Positions 53,057-61,663 of a stretch of 64,000 nucleotides of DNA are shown one piece after another (the first letter of the stretch is position 1; every line of letters starts with the position of its first letter). Source of the DNA: Solirubrobacteraceae bacterium (GTDB taxonomy: Bacteria; Actinomycetota; Thermoleophilia; Solirubrobacterales; Solirubrobacteraceae); NCBI GenBank assembly GCA_023230855.1, contig JALNWQ010000004.1:186001-250000 (forward strand), read 5' to 3'. Under the pieces are notes generated by a model. That model was not told the origin of the DNA. It saw only the letters and a list, made by a program, of their open reading frames with translations, and made no database searches. Position numbers and translations under genes: made by a program.

Positions 53057-54922
53057 ATGCGCGCAACCGGCCGAACGATCCTCCGCTCAACCGTCGTCGG
53101 GGCCATCGCGGCCGCGACGTTCGCCGCCACCGGGGAGGCGACCGCCGCCGTGCCGGAGCGCGTCGTCCTCAACCCGACCGAGCGGCCCGAGACGTCGCAG
53201 ACCATCACCTGGCGCACCCCGGCCGCGGACGACGGCCACGCCGTCGAGATCCGGCGCCCGGGAGAGCCGGCGCGTCGCCTCGCCGGCGTGCACAGCCACG
53301 TCCTGCGCGACGGCCGACACCACACGGTCACCGCCAACGGCCTCCTTCCCGACCACGAGTACGAGTACCGCGTCGGCAAGGGCGACGACTGGACCGCCTG
53401 GACGACCTTCCGGACCGCGGCCAAGGGCCATCCCGGCACCTGGCGGTGGCTCTACAACGGCGACACCCAGGAGGGCCTCGACACGTGGACGCCCTGGATC
53501 CGCCGGTCGTACGCCGACGTGCCGGACGCCCGCCTCGTCATCCACGCCGGCGACCTCATCAACGCGCCCAACCAGGACGAGGAGTGGGCCCAGTGGTTCG
53601 GAGCCCAGAAGGGCGTCCTGGAGCGGATCAACACGCTCGCGATCCCGGGCAACCACGAGTACCTCGGCACCATGGCGAAGCTGCCGTTCGTCGACCACGA
53701 CGGCACCGCCCGGAGCTTCCGCGCCCACTTCAACCACCCGCTCAACGGTCCGGCCGGGCTGAGGAACACCGCGTACACCGTCGACTACCAGGGCATCCGG
53801 TTCATCGCCCTGAACACCGGCGACAACATGGCCTACGACCCGAGCCCGCAGCAACGGGAGTGGCTCCGGGGGCTCCTGCGCGACAACCCCAACCGGTGGA
53901 CCGTCGTCATCCTCCACATCCCGTTCTTCTCGAGCTCCGACCAGCACCACTCCCAGTCCGCCAGGGTGCGCGCGTCGTGGCTCGACCTCGTCGAGCAGGC
54001 GAACGTCGACCTCGTCCTCCAGGGCCACACCCACTCCTACGCCCGCGGGCACGTCGGCGGACCGGACGGCCCCCAGTACGTCGTGAGCACGAGCGGGCCG
54101 AAGTACTACGAGCTCGGCGAGCCGGGCGCCGACTGGAAGGCCCACGGCGCCACCCCGCGGCTCGTCGTCGGCGAGACGTCCACGTACCAGGAGGCGTGCG
54201 TCACGGAGGGCACGCTCGCCCTCCGGTCGGTCATCACCGGCAAGGGCGACGCCACGACGACGACCCTGCCGGTCGGGGCGACCCTCGACGCCTTCACCAT
54301 CCACAAGGACGGGCGGAGCAAGCGCGTCACCGACGGGTACGAGTGCGCCCCGACGGCTTCCGCCCCCACGGGACCCGCCCCCGACGCCCTGCTGCGGTGC
54401 ACGTCCCGCGACGTCGTGATCGGCGACGTGCGCGCCGGAGCGCGGCGCGACCTCGTACGGGCCGTGGCGGCGCCCGACCGCGCGGGTGACCGGGCCGTGC
54501 TCCGCCGTCGCACGTCGACGTCGCGGACGTGGCGCACCGTCGCCCGCGCCACGGTCGGGGCGGACGGACGGATCACCCTCCGCGCCCGCCGGACGTCCGC
54601 CCCCGGCGCCCGCTACCGCGTCGACGTGGGCGCGGCACGGTCGGTCGTCCGGACGCGCACGCAACCGGTGCGGATCACGGGCGCGACCCGGTCCGGCGCA
54701 CGGATGCGCGTGCGTGGCGTCGCCCGCGGCCGGGCGCGCGTCCGCATCCAGGCCCGGTCGGGCTGCGGCGCCTGGACCACCGTCGCCCGCGTCCGGGCGG
54801 ACCGCGACGGTCGGTGGGACCGCCGCGTGAAGGTCGCCGACGCCGCCACGGTCGTCCGCGTCGACGTCGCGGGCGCCCGGCGCGGAGCGCGCGTGCGCTC
54901 GATTCCCGCCGCCATCCGCTGA
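53057..54922 (+). CDS. Secreted purple acid phosphatase-like metallophosphoesterase
   Basis: A 621-residue exported protein: signal peptide 1-30, a fibronectin-like N-terminal domain typical of purple acid phosphatases (about 32-115, with TSQTITWRTP), and then the calcineurin-like catalytic domain (about 128-370). The latter carries NGDTQ, HAGDLIN, PGNHEYLG, ILHIPFFSS and GHTHSYARG. A linker and a basic Arg/Val/Thr-rich beta region (about 450-621) with a Cys pair follow, like those in other secreted proteins of this window. It should release phosphate from organic phosphoesters outside the cell. The ATG at 53057 has no obvious Shine-Dalgarno sequence. It is preceded by the candidate RNA and its terminator. 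Confidence 0.88.
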   Translation: MRATGRTILRSTVVGAIAAATFAATGEATAAVPERVVLNPTERPETSQTITWRTPAADDGHAVEIRRPGEPARRLAGVHSHVLRDGRHHTVTANGLLPDHEYEYRVGKGDDWTAWTTFRTAAKGHPGTWRWLYNGDTQEGLDTWTPWIRRSYADVPDARLVIHAGDLINAPNQDEEWAQWFGAQKGVLERINTLAIPGNHEYLGTMAKLPFVDHDGTARSFRAHFNHPLNGPAGLRNTAYTVDYQGIRFIALNTGDNMAYDPSPQQREWLRGLLRDNPNRWTVVILHIPFFSSSDQHHSQSARVRASWLDLVEQANVDLVLQGHTHSYARGHVGGPDGPQYVVSTSGPKYYELGEPGADWKAHGATPRLVVGETSTYQEACVTEGTLALRSVITGKGDATTTTLPVGATLDAFTIHKDGRSKRVTDGYECAPTASAPTGPAPDALLRCTSRDVVIGDVRAGARRDLVRAVAAPDRAGDRAVLRRRTSTSRTWRTVARATVGADGRITLRARRTSAPGARYRVDVGAARSVVRTRTQPVRITGATRSGARMRVRGVARGRARVRIQARSGCGAWTTVARVRADRDGRWDRRVKVADAATVVRVDVAGARRGARVRSIPAAIR

Positions 54923-54976
54923 CCGGCCCGCCACGCGGACCGAGGACCCCGACGCGGCGTCGGCGACCGACGGTCG

Positions 54977-55570
54977 CTACGCCAGGGTCGGAAGCCAGGC
55001 CCGCCAGCTCTCCGGGATCCGCGGGCACGCGACCTGGATGAACACCGACGGGTGGGGAGCCCGCGGCGAGCGCCGCGGGAACATCCTGGCCTGGTGCGGC
55101 AGGCGGTCGGCCTTGCGCCGGTTGCAGGTCGCGCAGCAGGTGACGATGTTCTCCCACTCGCTCGACCCGCCCTTGGACCGCGGGATGACGTGGTCGACGG
55201 TGAGGTCGCCGCGGGCCTGGCAGTACTGGCACGTCCAGTCGTCCCGGGCGAACACGGCGCGTCGCGTCAGCCGGCGACGGCCGTGTCGCGGAACGGGGGC
55301 GTAGGTCCGCAGGCGGATGACCGCCGGCCGCGGGAACGCGGTCCGCTCCGCGCGCAGCTCGCCGACGCCCGTCTCGATGACCTCGGCCTTGTCCTTCAGC
55401 AGCAGCACCGCGGCGCGTCGTATGCCGCAGACGTGGATCGGCTCGTACGTCGCGTTGAGCACGAGCACGTGGCTCGAGACCCTGCCGGCGCCGTTCCGGG
55501 CCGCAGGGGACCGCTCGCCGTTCCCGGACGGCAGCACCACGGCGGTGGCTGGCGGGTCGCTCGCGTGCAC
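54977..55570 (-). CDS. HNH endonuclease family protein
   Basis: A 197-residue protein of the family whose members start VLVLNATYEPI. The HNH centre is complete: CQYC (114-117), VDHVIPRSKGG (125-135, with Asp126-His127), Asn141 and CCATCNRRK (145-153). The four Cys would bind structural zinc. It may be a housekeeping nuclease rather than part of a restriction system, since no partner methylase is near. The start at GTG 55570 is supported by TATCCT 19 bases upstream, but the family core begins at residue 35, so it could be shorter. Confidence 0.88.
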   Translation of the reverse strand: MHASDPPATAVVLPSGNGERSPAARNGAGRVSSHVLVLNATYEPIHVCGIRRAAVLLLKDKAEVIETGVGELRAERTAFPRPAVIRLRTYAPVPRHGRRRLTRRAVFARDDWTCQYCQARGDLTVDHVIPRSKGGSSEWENIVTCCATCNRRKADRLPHQARMFPRRSPRAPHPSVFIQVACPRIPESWRAWLPTLA

Positions 55571-55588
55571 GGATGCGCTCCGCGGACG

Positions 55589-55594
55589 AGGATA
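55589..55594 (-). promoter_or_regulatory. -10 hexamer TATCCT of the HNH gene
   Basis: Predicts a leader of about 12 bases before GTG 55570. Confidence 0.4.
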
Positions 55595-55632
55595 CCCGCA
55601 GGATCCGGCGCGTCGAGCGGTTCACCCGAACG

Positions 55633-56190
55633 TCACACGCCGGGGCGCGGCACGGCGGGCGTGCCGTCGACGCCGCCGTCCCCGTCGATCGGCCCGCGGC
55701 GGAGCGCGAGCGCCAGCGCCTGCTCCTCCTCCGGCGCCAGGCGGTGCTCCGGCTCGCCGGCCTGGATCCGCCGGATGTAGATCCGCGCCTGGTCCCGGTG
55801 GTGGATCGAGGTGAGGACGATCCCGTCGCCGACGACGTCCAGCAGCGCCAGCGAGCACGACTGGTGGCCGGACTGCTCGCCGTACGCGTCGTAGCGCACC
55901 ATCGCGTGGCGCGACAGCACCCGCAGGAGCGCGCCCTCGATGCCCTCCATCCGCTCGGCGTGACGTCGGGCCAACGCGGAGAACGCCTCGGTCGCCTCGT
56001 CGACGCGCGCCTCGAGCCGCGCGGCGTGGGCCACGAGGTCCTCGTGGCCGCCGGGGCCGAGGACCGCGGTCTGGGCGCGACGCAACCGCCGCACCCACAG
56101 CGCCAGGACGACGACCGCCAGGAGCGCCAGGACCGCGACGGCGAGACCGGCCGTCGCGATCGCCGACCAGCCGTCGGGATGGTCGGGCAC
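55633..56190 (-). CDS. DUF4446-family membrane protein
   Basis: A 185-residue protein with one N-terminal membrane helix (about 13-34), a coiled-coil region (about 50-90) and the DUF4446 core RYDAYGEQSGHQSCSLALLD, GIVLTSIHHRDQARIYIRRI and LAPEEEQALA. Family function is unknown. In Firmicutes these genes lie close to spo0J/parB, and here parB is about 18 kb away. GTG 56190 lies 4 bases past the stop of the upstream membrane protein gene, so they are probably co-transcribed. Confidence 0.88.
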   Translation of the reverse strand: MPDHPDGWSAIATAGLAVAVLALLAVVVLALWVRRLRRAQTAVLGPGGHEDLVAHAARLEARVDEATEAFSALARRHAERMEGIEGALLRVLSRHAMVRYDAYGEQSGHQSCSLALLDVVGDGIVLTSIHHRDQARIYIRRIQAGEPEHRLAPEEEQALALALRRGPIDGDGGVDGTPAVPRPGV

Positions 56191-56194
56191 CGGC

Positions 56195-57349
56195 TCAACC
56201 GCCGATCGTGATCGCGTACGTCCCCGAGTTGTTCTCGAGGTTCTCCTCGCCGGGAACGCCTCCGATCTCGATCTTCAGCTCGCCGCTCACGCCGGCCCGG
56301 GCGGACCGGGGCATCGTCAGCTCGACGGTGGTCGACTGCCCGGCCGCCAGCGACGGGACGGTCTTCTTCACCGGCGTGGCGCGACCGCCCTCGGGGGTGA
56401 AGACCAGGCCGACGTCGATCCGGGTGGAGTCCGACTGGCCGGTGTTCGCGACGTCGACGCTGACCTTGCGACCGGTCACGGCGTTGTCCGCCCCGCCGCC
56501 CTCGAGCGTCACGTCGCCGTAGCGGGCCGCGTTGAGGGTGCTGCCGTGCGGGCCGGTGCCCGTCGGCGTCTCGTCGGACCGGTCGACGACGCTCTGGTTG
56601 CGGCCGCCACCGGACCCGGAGCCCGAGGCGGACCCGCTGAGGTTCTGGGCGACGGTGTCGGGATCGAGCCAGCTGATGTCGCTGATGACGCGGGGGGCGT
56701 TGACCTCCAGGCCGGACACGTCGGCGTCCTTCAGCGCTTCGTCGATCAGCGGCTTGGTGCGGGTGAGGACGATGACGTCGCTGGCGATCAGCGCCTGCAT
56801 CTGCCCGGCGATCTGCGAGATCGCCTGGTCGCCCTGGTCGGCGGTCGCGTCGGCGATCTGGGCCGAGATGATCCGCAACGCGCGGGCGCGCAGGTTGAGC
56901 GCGAGCTCGAGCGAGTACTGCGCCGAGCGACCGCGGTCGTCGCCGGGGGGCGACAGGGCCTCCACGCGCGACGCGGCCTCCTCGGCGTTCTCGCGCAACC
57001 GGTTGAGGCTCTGCCGGAGGGTGTTGGCGTCCTCGCCCGACGCGAGCGTCTCGAACAGCGGCCGGCCGACCTCGTCGCTCGACGTCTGCAGCAGCGAGCT
57101 GACGTCGCGCGAGTAGTCCTTCAGCGCATTGGTCCGACCGGACTTCACGCAGCCGTTGACCGCGAGCGTCAGGAGGATGAGGACGAACACGATGACGCCG
57201 AGGGCCACCATCTGACGGACCCGAGCGGTGTGCGGATCGGGACGACCGGGCGCCAGCAGACCACCGGAGCGGCGCGACGCACGCCGCGACACCGGATCGA
57301 ATCCGGCGTCGGTCGGCTCATCGAAGTCGTCGTCGTCGAAGAACGACAC
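56195..57349 (-). CDS. Membrane-anchored protein with helical and CARDB-like outside domains, unknown function
   Basis: A 384-residue protein. An acidic cytoplasmic start (FFDDDDFDEP) is followed by one membrane helix (about 46-66) ending in a Cys. A long helical domain (about 70-225) comes next, with heptad-like LRQSLNRLRENAEEAASRVEAL. A Ser/Gly linker and a C-terminal beta domain (about 275-384) follow, with VSVDVANTGQSDSTRIDVGLVF and a LENNSGTYAITI end, as in CARDB adhesion-type domains. The CARDB end suggests a surface or wall-binding role. GTG 57349 follows CAGGAG. It is divergent from the kinase operon. Confidence 0.8.
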   Translation of the reverse strand: MSFFDDDDFDEPTDAGFDPVSRRASRRSGGLLAPGRPDPHTARVRQMVALGVIVFVLILLTLAVNGCVKSGRTNALKDYSRDVSSLLQTSSDEVGRPLFETLASGEDANTLRQSLNRLRENAEEAASRVEALSPPGDDRGRSAQYSLELALNLRARALRIISAQIADATADQGDQAISQIAGQMQALIASDVIVLTRTKPLIDEALKDADVSGLEVNAPRVISDISWLDPDTVAQNLSGSASGSGSGGGRNQSVVDRSDETPTGTGPHGSTLNAARYGDVTLEGGGADNAVTGRKVSVDVANTGQSDSTRIDVGLVFTPEGGRATPVKKTVPSLAAGQSTTVELTMPRSARAGVSGELKIEIGGVPGEENLENNSGTYAITIGG

Positions 57350-57597
57350 GGGTGGCTCCTGGGCAGTGGGCGGTACTCGCGGTCCGACACCGGGTGGTGG
57401 CGTGACCGGTCCTGCCCAGGGTTCACCGTAAGGCCTGCGGTTCCTCCCCGTCGCACCACGCAGACGGACGTCGCACCCGCCGCAGCCGGGTCGACGGGGC
57501 CGCCGGAGCGGCGTCCCACCCGTCCGAACGGGCCCCCGACCCGACCGCTCGTCCGGGTCTCCACGCCCCGCGATCACGGTCCCGCGCGGGTGACGGC

Positions 57598-59031
57598 GTG
57601 CACCGGGAAGGACACCACCGGGGACCGGCGAAGCGACCGACCGTGGTCCCGGAGCCCGCCACCCCGATCAGGTCGACGGCCCGCCCCGCGCCGTCGGGCC
57701 CGTCGCCGTCGGCCGCGTCCGCGGTCCCGGGCGACCTCGTCCTCGGTCGCTACCGGCTGCGGCGCGTCCTCGGACGCGGGGGCGCCGGCACCGTCTGGCA
57801 GGCGACCGACGAGCAGCTCGGCCGTGACGTGGCGATCAAGTCGCTCCCGCTCGAGCGTGGCGGTCGCGCCGTCGACGAGGCCCGCGCCGCGGCCCGGCTC
57901 GCGCACCCGGCGATCGTCGCCGTGTACGCGCTGGGACGGACGTCGAGCGCCGCATGGATCGTCACCGAGTTCGTCCCCGGCGACACGTTGCGCCGCACGA
58001 TCGTCGACGACACGCACTCCGACGTCGAGCTGCTCGAGATCGGGGTGGCGCTCGCCGCCGGCCTCCAGCACGCGCACGACCGCGGGATCGTCCACCGCGA
58101 CGTCACGCCGCGCAACGTCCTCATCCCGGCCGGCGCGTTCGACGACGACGACCGTCGTCCGTGCCGGGACGGGATCTCCCCGGCCAAGCTCGCCGACTTC
58201 GGGATCGCCCGTCACGCCGGCCCCGCCCGTGACGGCGAGGGCGCCGACGGTCGCATCGTCGGGACCTTGTCGTACATGGCGCCCGAGCGGCTGGAGGGCG
58301 GCGTCGGGGACGCGGCGTCCGACGTCTGGGCGCTCGCGGTCGTGCTCCACGAGGCGCTCGTCGGAGAGCACCCGGCCGGCGGTGGGGGCGAGGCGCCGAA
58401 GGCGAGCGCGCTCGTCCGCGAGCACCGCGACCTGCCGTCGCTCGCCGGGCGACGGCCCGATCTCGACCCCGCGCTCGTCGCGGCGATCGACCGGGCGTGC
58501 TCCGCCGACCCCGCCGCGCGAGGCGACGCCGCGGACCTGGGACGGGCCCTGCGCGAGGAGCTCGAGCGGCGGGACGTGCGCGTCGCGTCCGCGGTCGACC
58601 CGATGCCGCGGACGGCCGCCGACCGTCCCGAGGGCGCCGGGCGTCGGTCGGCGGTCCCACCGGCCGCGGTCCCGCCGGCGGCCGCGGCCGCCGGCGCGCT
58701 GCTGGGCCCGTGGGTCGCTGTCGCGGCGGCGATCGTGGTCGCGCTCGCGGTGCTGGCCGCGTCGGGCGCGTCCGACGCGCGACGCCGGACGTGCGGCGTC
58801 GTGGCGGCCCTCGCGGGCGTGGCGGCGCTCTGTGGGATCGTCGGCCCGGTCCTCGCCGGTGGCGCGGGCGTCGCGGCGGCGGTCGTCTGCGGCGGCCTCG
58901 CCGCCGTGCCACCCCTCCTGGCGGCGGCGGGACGGGCGGGGGCGGTCGCCGATCGTCGCCGCCTCGCCGACGTCGTCGTCGGCGCCGTGGAGCGCGGCGT
59001 CGTGCCCCGCACCCGTCGCCGCAGCGCGTAG
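57598..59031 (+). CDS. Serine/threonine protein kinase (PknB-like) with C-terminal membrane helices
   Basis: A 477-residue Hanks-type kinase. A Pro/Ser-rich start is followed by P-loop GRGGAGTVW (59-67), catalytic Lys81, Glu94, catalytic loop HRDVTPRN (166-173), DFG (200-202) and APE (228-230). The catalytic loop has Thr170 in place of the usual Lys. After the kinase domain come about four hydrophobic helices (about 365-445) and no PASTA repeats, so it differs from PknB. It heads the operon with two FHA proteins, the PP2C phosphatase and RodA/PBP, and would phosphorylate FHA partners and division proteins. The GTG at 57598 or a later one (57643) could be the true start. Confidence 0.88.
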   Translation: MHREGHHRGPAKRPTVVPEPATPIRSTARPAPSGPSPSAASAVPGDLVLGRYRLRRVLGRGGAGTVWQATDEQLGRDVAIKSLPLERGGRAVDEARAAARLAHPAIVAVYALGRTSSAAWIVTEFVPGDTLRRTIVDDTHSDVELLEIGVALAAGLQHAHDRGIVHRDVTPRNVLIPAGAFDDDDRRPCRDGISPAKLADFGIARHAGPARDGEGADGRIVGTLSYMAPERLEGGVGDAASDVWALAVVLHEALVGEHPAGGGGEAPKASALVREHRDLPSLAGRRPDLDPALVAAIDRACSADPAARGDAADLGRALREELERRDVRVASAVDPMPRTAADRPEGAGRRSAVPPAAVPPAAAAAGALLGPWVAVAAAIVVALAVLAASGASDARRRTCGVVAALAGVAALCGIVGPVLAGGAGVAAAVVCGGLAAVPPLLAAAGRAGAVADRRRLADVVVGAVERGVVPRTRRRSA

Positions 59032-59062
59032 CATCCGGTACCCCGAGTCTGGACCCCGTGAG

Positions 59063-59860
59063 TTGCGCGACATCGAGAGCAAGCTGGCCGGCCTGGTGGA
59101 GGGAGCCTTCGGCCGGCTCTTCCGCAGCGAGGTGAGCCCCGCGGAGCTCGCGCGGGGCCTCGCGCGCGAGATGGACGGGTCGCGGCGGCGGAGCCTCGAC
59201 CGGACGTGGGCGCCGCACCGCTACGACGTGTACCTGTCGCCGGCCGACCATCGCCGCCTGCGCGACGTCGGCCCGCGGCTCGTCGAGGAGCTGTCCAACA
59301 GCCTGCTGCTGCATGCGCGGGAGTCGCACTACGCCCTGGCGCACCCGCCCCGGATCGCGCTCCACGAGGCGCCCGAGCTCGGGGCCGGTCGGTACGGCGT
59401 GCGAGCCGACTTCGAGGACGGTGCGCCGGGCGACCCCGACCGGTCGTCGCGGGAGGCCGTCCCGGAGCGCACCCACCACGTCGCGCCCCCCGCGCGGGAG
59501 GCCGAGCCGGCCCGCCCCGTCCCGCGGGCGCCGGAGCGGGCCGAGCCGGTCCCGCGACCGCGGGCGGCGACGCCGTACACCGGGCCGATCGTCCTCGTCC
59601 TCGACGGGCGACGGGTGCCGATCGCCCCGACCGGCGGCACGCTCGGGCGGAGCCGCGAGTGCGACGTCGTCATCGCCAGCGCCGAGGTGTCGCGGCGCCA
59701 CGCCGAGCTGTGGCCGACCGCGGAGGGCTGGATGATCGACGACCTCGGCTCGACGAACGGCGTCCGGGTCGGTGGCGTCGACACGAAGGGCCCGACCCCG
59801 GTCGGCCCGGGCGACCGGATCGAGCTCGGCACCCTCGTGCTGCGGGTCGAGGCGGCATGA
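59063..59860 (+). CDS. fhaA: FHA-domain protein, FhaA-like (DUF3662 + FHA), TTG start
   Basis: A 265-residue protein. The N-terminal DUF3662 domain (about 1-110) opens with RDIESKLAGLVEGAFGRLFRS and binds lipid or membrane partners. A disordered Pro/Glu/Arg linker follows, then the FHA domain (about 180-262) with LGRSRECDVVI, SRRHAEL and GSTNG for phosphothreonine binding. No ATG or GTG is in frame upstream, so TTG 59063 is used, matching the usual family start. The kinase stop is 32 bases upstream and the next gene overlaps by 4 bases. Confidence 0.92.
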   Translation: MRDIESKLAGLVEGAFGRLFRSEVSPAELARGLAREMDGSRRRSLDRTWAPHRYDVYLSPADHRRLRDVGPRLVEELSNSLLLHARESHYALAHPPRIALHEAPELGAGRYGVRADFEDGAPGDPDRSSREAVPERTHHVAPPAREAEPARPVPRAPERAEPVPRPRAATPYTGPIVLVLDGRRVPIAPTGGTLGRSRECDVVIASAEVSRRHAELWPTAEGWMIDDLGSTNGVRVGGVDTKGPTPVGPGDRIELGTLVLRVEAA

Positions 59861-60354
59861 TGGCCGACGTGCACGCGCTCCCTCTCGGCGACCTCGTGGA
59901 GCCCGTCTCGGTCGCGCTGAAGTTCGGGATCGTCGGGGTGCTCTACCTCTTCCTCGTCTGGGTCGCCCGGTCGAGCGTCACCGACCTGGCGCGGGTGCCG
60001 ATGGGCGCCACCGCCCCCGGCGTCGCCGAGGGCACGGGCCTGTCCGGCGGTGGGACGGGCGAGCCGCGGCTGCGCGTCGAGCGCGCCGTCGGCCACAACC
60101 CCGGGGACGAGTACGACGTCGGACCGGGCGCGGTGATCGGACGGGGTGGACAGGTCGACATCCGGATCGACGACCCGTACGCGTCGGGCCGCCACGCGCG
60201 GCTCGTCCGACAGGGCATGGTCGTCATCGTGGAGGATCTGTCGTCGACGAACGGAACCTTCCTCAACGAGGAGCCGCTCGTCGGGGCGCAGCCGCTGCAG
60301 ATCGGCGACCGCATCCGGATCGGCGACACCGAGTTCACCTACCTGGACGACTGA
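59857..60354 (+). CDS. fhaB: FHA-domain protein, FhaB/FipA-like
   Basis: A 165-residue protein with one N-terminal membrane helix (about 20-38) and a C-terminal FHA domain (about 80-163): VIGRGGQVDIRIDD, ASGRHARL and SSTNGTFLNEE. It binds phosphorylated Thr peptides and in mycobacteria links PknA/PstP to FtsZ and division. ATG 59857 overlaps the fhaA stop (ATGA); the adjacent ATG 59860 is equally possible. Confidence 0.94.
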   Translation: MMADVHALPLGDLVEPVSVALKFGIVGVLYLFLVWVARSSVTDLARVPMGATAPGVAEGTGLSGGGTGEPRLRVERAVGHNPGDEYDVGPGAVIGRGGQVDIRIDDPYASGRHARLVRQGMVVIVEDLSSTNGTFLNEEPLVGAQPLQIGDRIRIGDTEFTYLDD

Positions 60355-60445
60355 TGAGCGACCGCACCCCCACGCGACCCGGCGCCCGACGCCGGGAGCG
60401 ACTCCACGGCGACCGGTCCCGGTGCGGGATGATCGTGGCCTGACC

Positions 60446-61663
60446 GTGCTGCGCATCGTCGAACAGGCCCAGCGGACCGACACCGGCCGCCAGCGCCCCC
60501 ACAACGAGGACTCCTACCTCGCGCGGCGTCCGCTGTTCGCGGTCGCCGACGGCATGGGCGGCGCCCAGGCCGGCGAGGTCGCGTCGCGGCTGGCCGTCGA
60601 GGTGCTCCACGAGGGCCTGGGCGACGGTCGCGGCACCGTCGCCGAGCGGCTCACCGACCAGGTCGTCGAGGCGAACCGGCGGATCCACGACCGGGCCCAG
60701 AACGACCAGGCGAGCGCCGGCATGGGCACGACGCTCACCGCCGCCTACGTCGACCGCGACGCGCTCGTCGTCGTCCACGTCGGCGACAGCCGCCTGTACC
60801 GGTGGCGGTCCGGGGAGCTGTCGAGGCTCACGGCGGACCACTCGCTCGTCGAGGAGCTCGTGCGCCAGGGCCGCCTGACCCCGGAGCAGGCCGCCGAGCA
60901 CCCGCAGCGCTCGATCATCACCCGCGCGCTGGGCCCGGAGCCCGAGGTCACCGTCGACTCCGAGGTCGTGCGGGTCGAGCACGACGACGTGTTCCTGCTC
61001 TGCAGCGACGGCCTGACGACGATGATCGGCGACGACGTCATCGCCGACGTCCTCGGCCGCGCCGCCACGCTGCAGGACGCGGTGGAGGGGCTCGTCGACG
61101 CGGCCAACGAGGCCGGCGGGCGCGACAACATCACCGTGCTGCTCTTCCGCGTGGAGAGCGACGCCGGACCGGGCGAGCCGACCCGCGTCCACGCCGCCGC
61201 CGGTGCGGCCGACGAGCAGCCGACCGCGGTCCTGCCGGTCGTCGGCGGCGCGCCCGCGCCCGCGGACCCCACCGACGAGGACGCGTCGACCGCCGCGGGA
61301 CCGGACGCCGTCGACGGGGAGCCGGGGGCCGCGACCGGTCGCCGGGCGCGGCGTCGCGGGGTCCGTGCCGGGCCGGTCATCGTGCTCGTCCTGGTCCTGT
61401 GCATCGGGATCGGCAGCTACTTCGCGTCGCAGACGGTGTACTTCGTCGGCAGCGACAAGGGCCTCGTCGTCGTGTACCGCGGCCTGCCGTACGACCTGCC
61501 CGGGGGCATCAAGCTCTACCGGGCGAACTACTACTCGTCGGTGCCGGTGTCGGAGCTCGACGAGGCGACGCGCTCCCGGCTCCTCGACCATCAGGTCCGC
61601 TCCCTCGCCGACGCCAACGACCTCGTGTCGCGGCTCGAGCGCGGGGAGGTCGTGCGTCCGTGA
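60446..61663 (+). CDS. pstP: PP2C-family serine/threonine protein phosphatase (PstP/Stp)
   Basis: Reverses the kinase reaction. The 405-residue protein has the PP2C catalytic domain (about 1-240), with RPHNEDS, VADGMGGAQAGEVAS, GMGTT, VGDSRLY, LCSDGLT and GGRDNITV for metal ligands. A Pro/Asp/Ala linker, a membrane helix (about 308-328) and an outside segment of about 75 residues follow. This layout is that of actinobacterial PstP. GTG 60446 follows the fhaB stop by 91 bases. It overlaps the rodA start by 4 bases. Confidence 0.95.
   Translation: MLRIVEQAQRTDTGRQRPHNEDSYLARRPLFAVADGMGGAQAGEVASRLAVEVLHEGLGDGRGTVAERLTDQVVEANRRIHDRAQNDQASAGMGTTLTAAYVDRDALVVVHVGDSRLYRWRSGELSRLTADHSLVEELVRQGRLTPEQAAEHPQRSIITRALGPEPEVTVDSEVVRVEHDDVFLLCSDGLTTMIGDDVIADVLGRAATLQDAVEGLVDAANEAGGRDNITVLLFRVESDAGPGEPTRVHAAAGAADEQPTAVLPVVGGAPAPADPTDEDASTAAGPDAVDGEPGAATGRRARRRGVRAGPVIVLVLVLCIGIGSYFASQTVYFVGSDKGLVVVYRGLPYDLPGGIKLYRANYYSSVPVSELDEATRSRLLDHQVRSLADANDLVSRLERGEVVRP

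Noticed and set aside
54977..55570. HNH gene considered as an intron homing endonuclease or restriction enzyme
   Set aside because: No intron structure or interrupted host gene, and no modification enzyme nearby; it fits a common stand-alone family.
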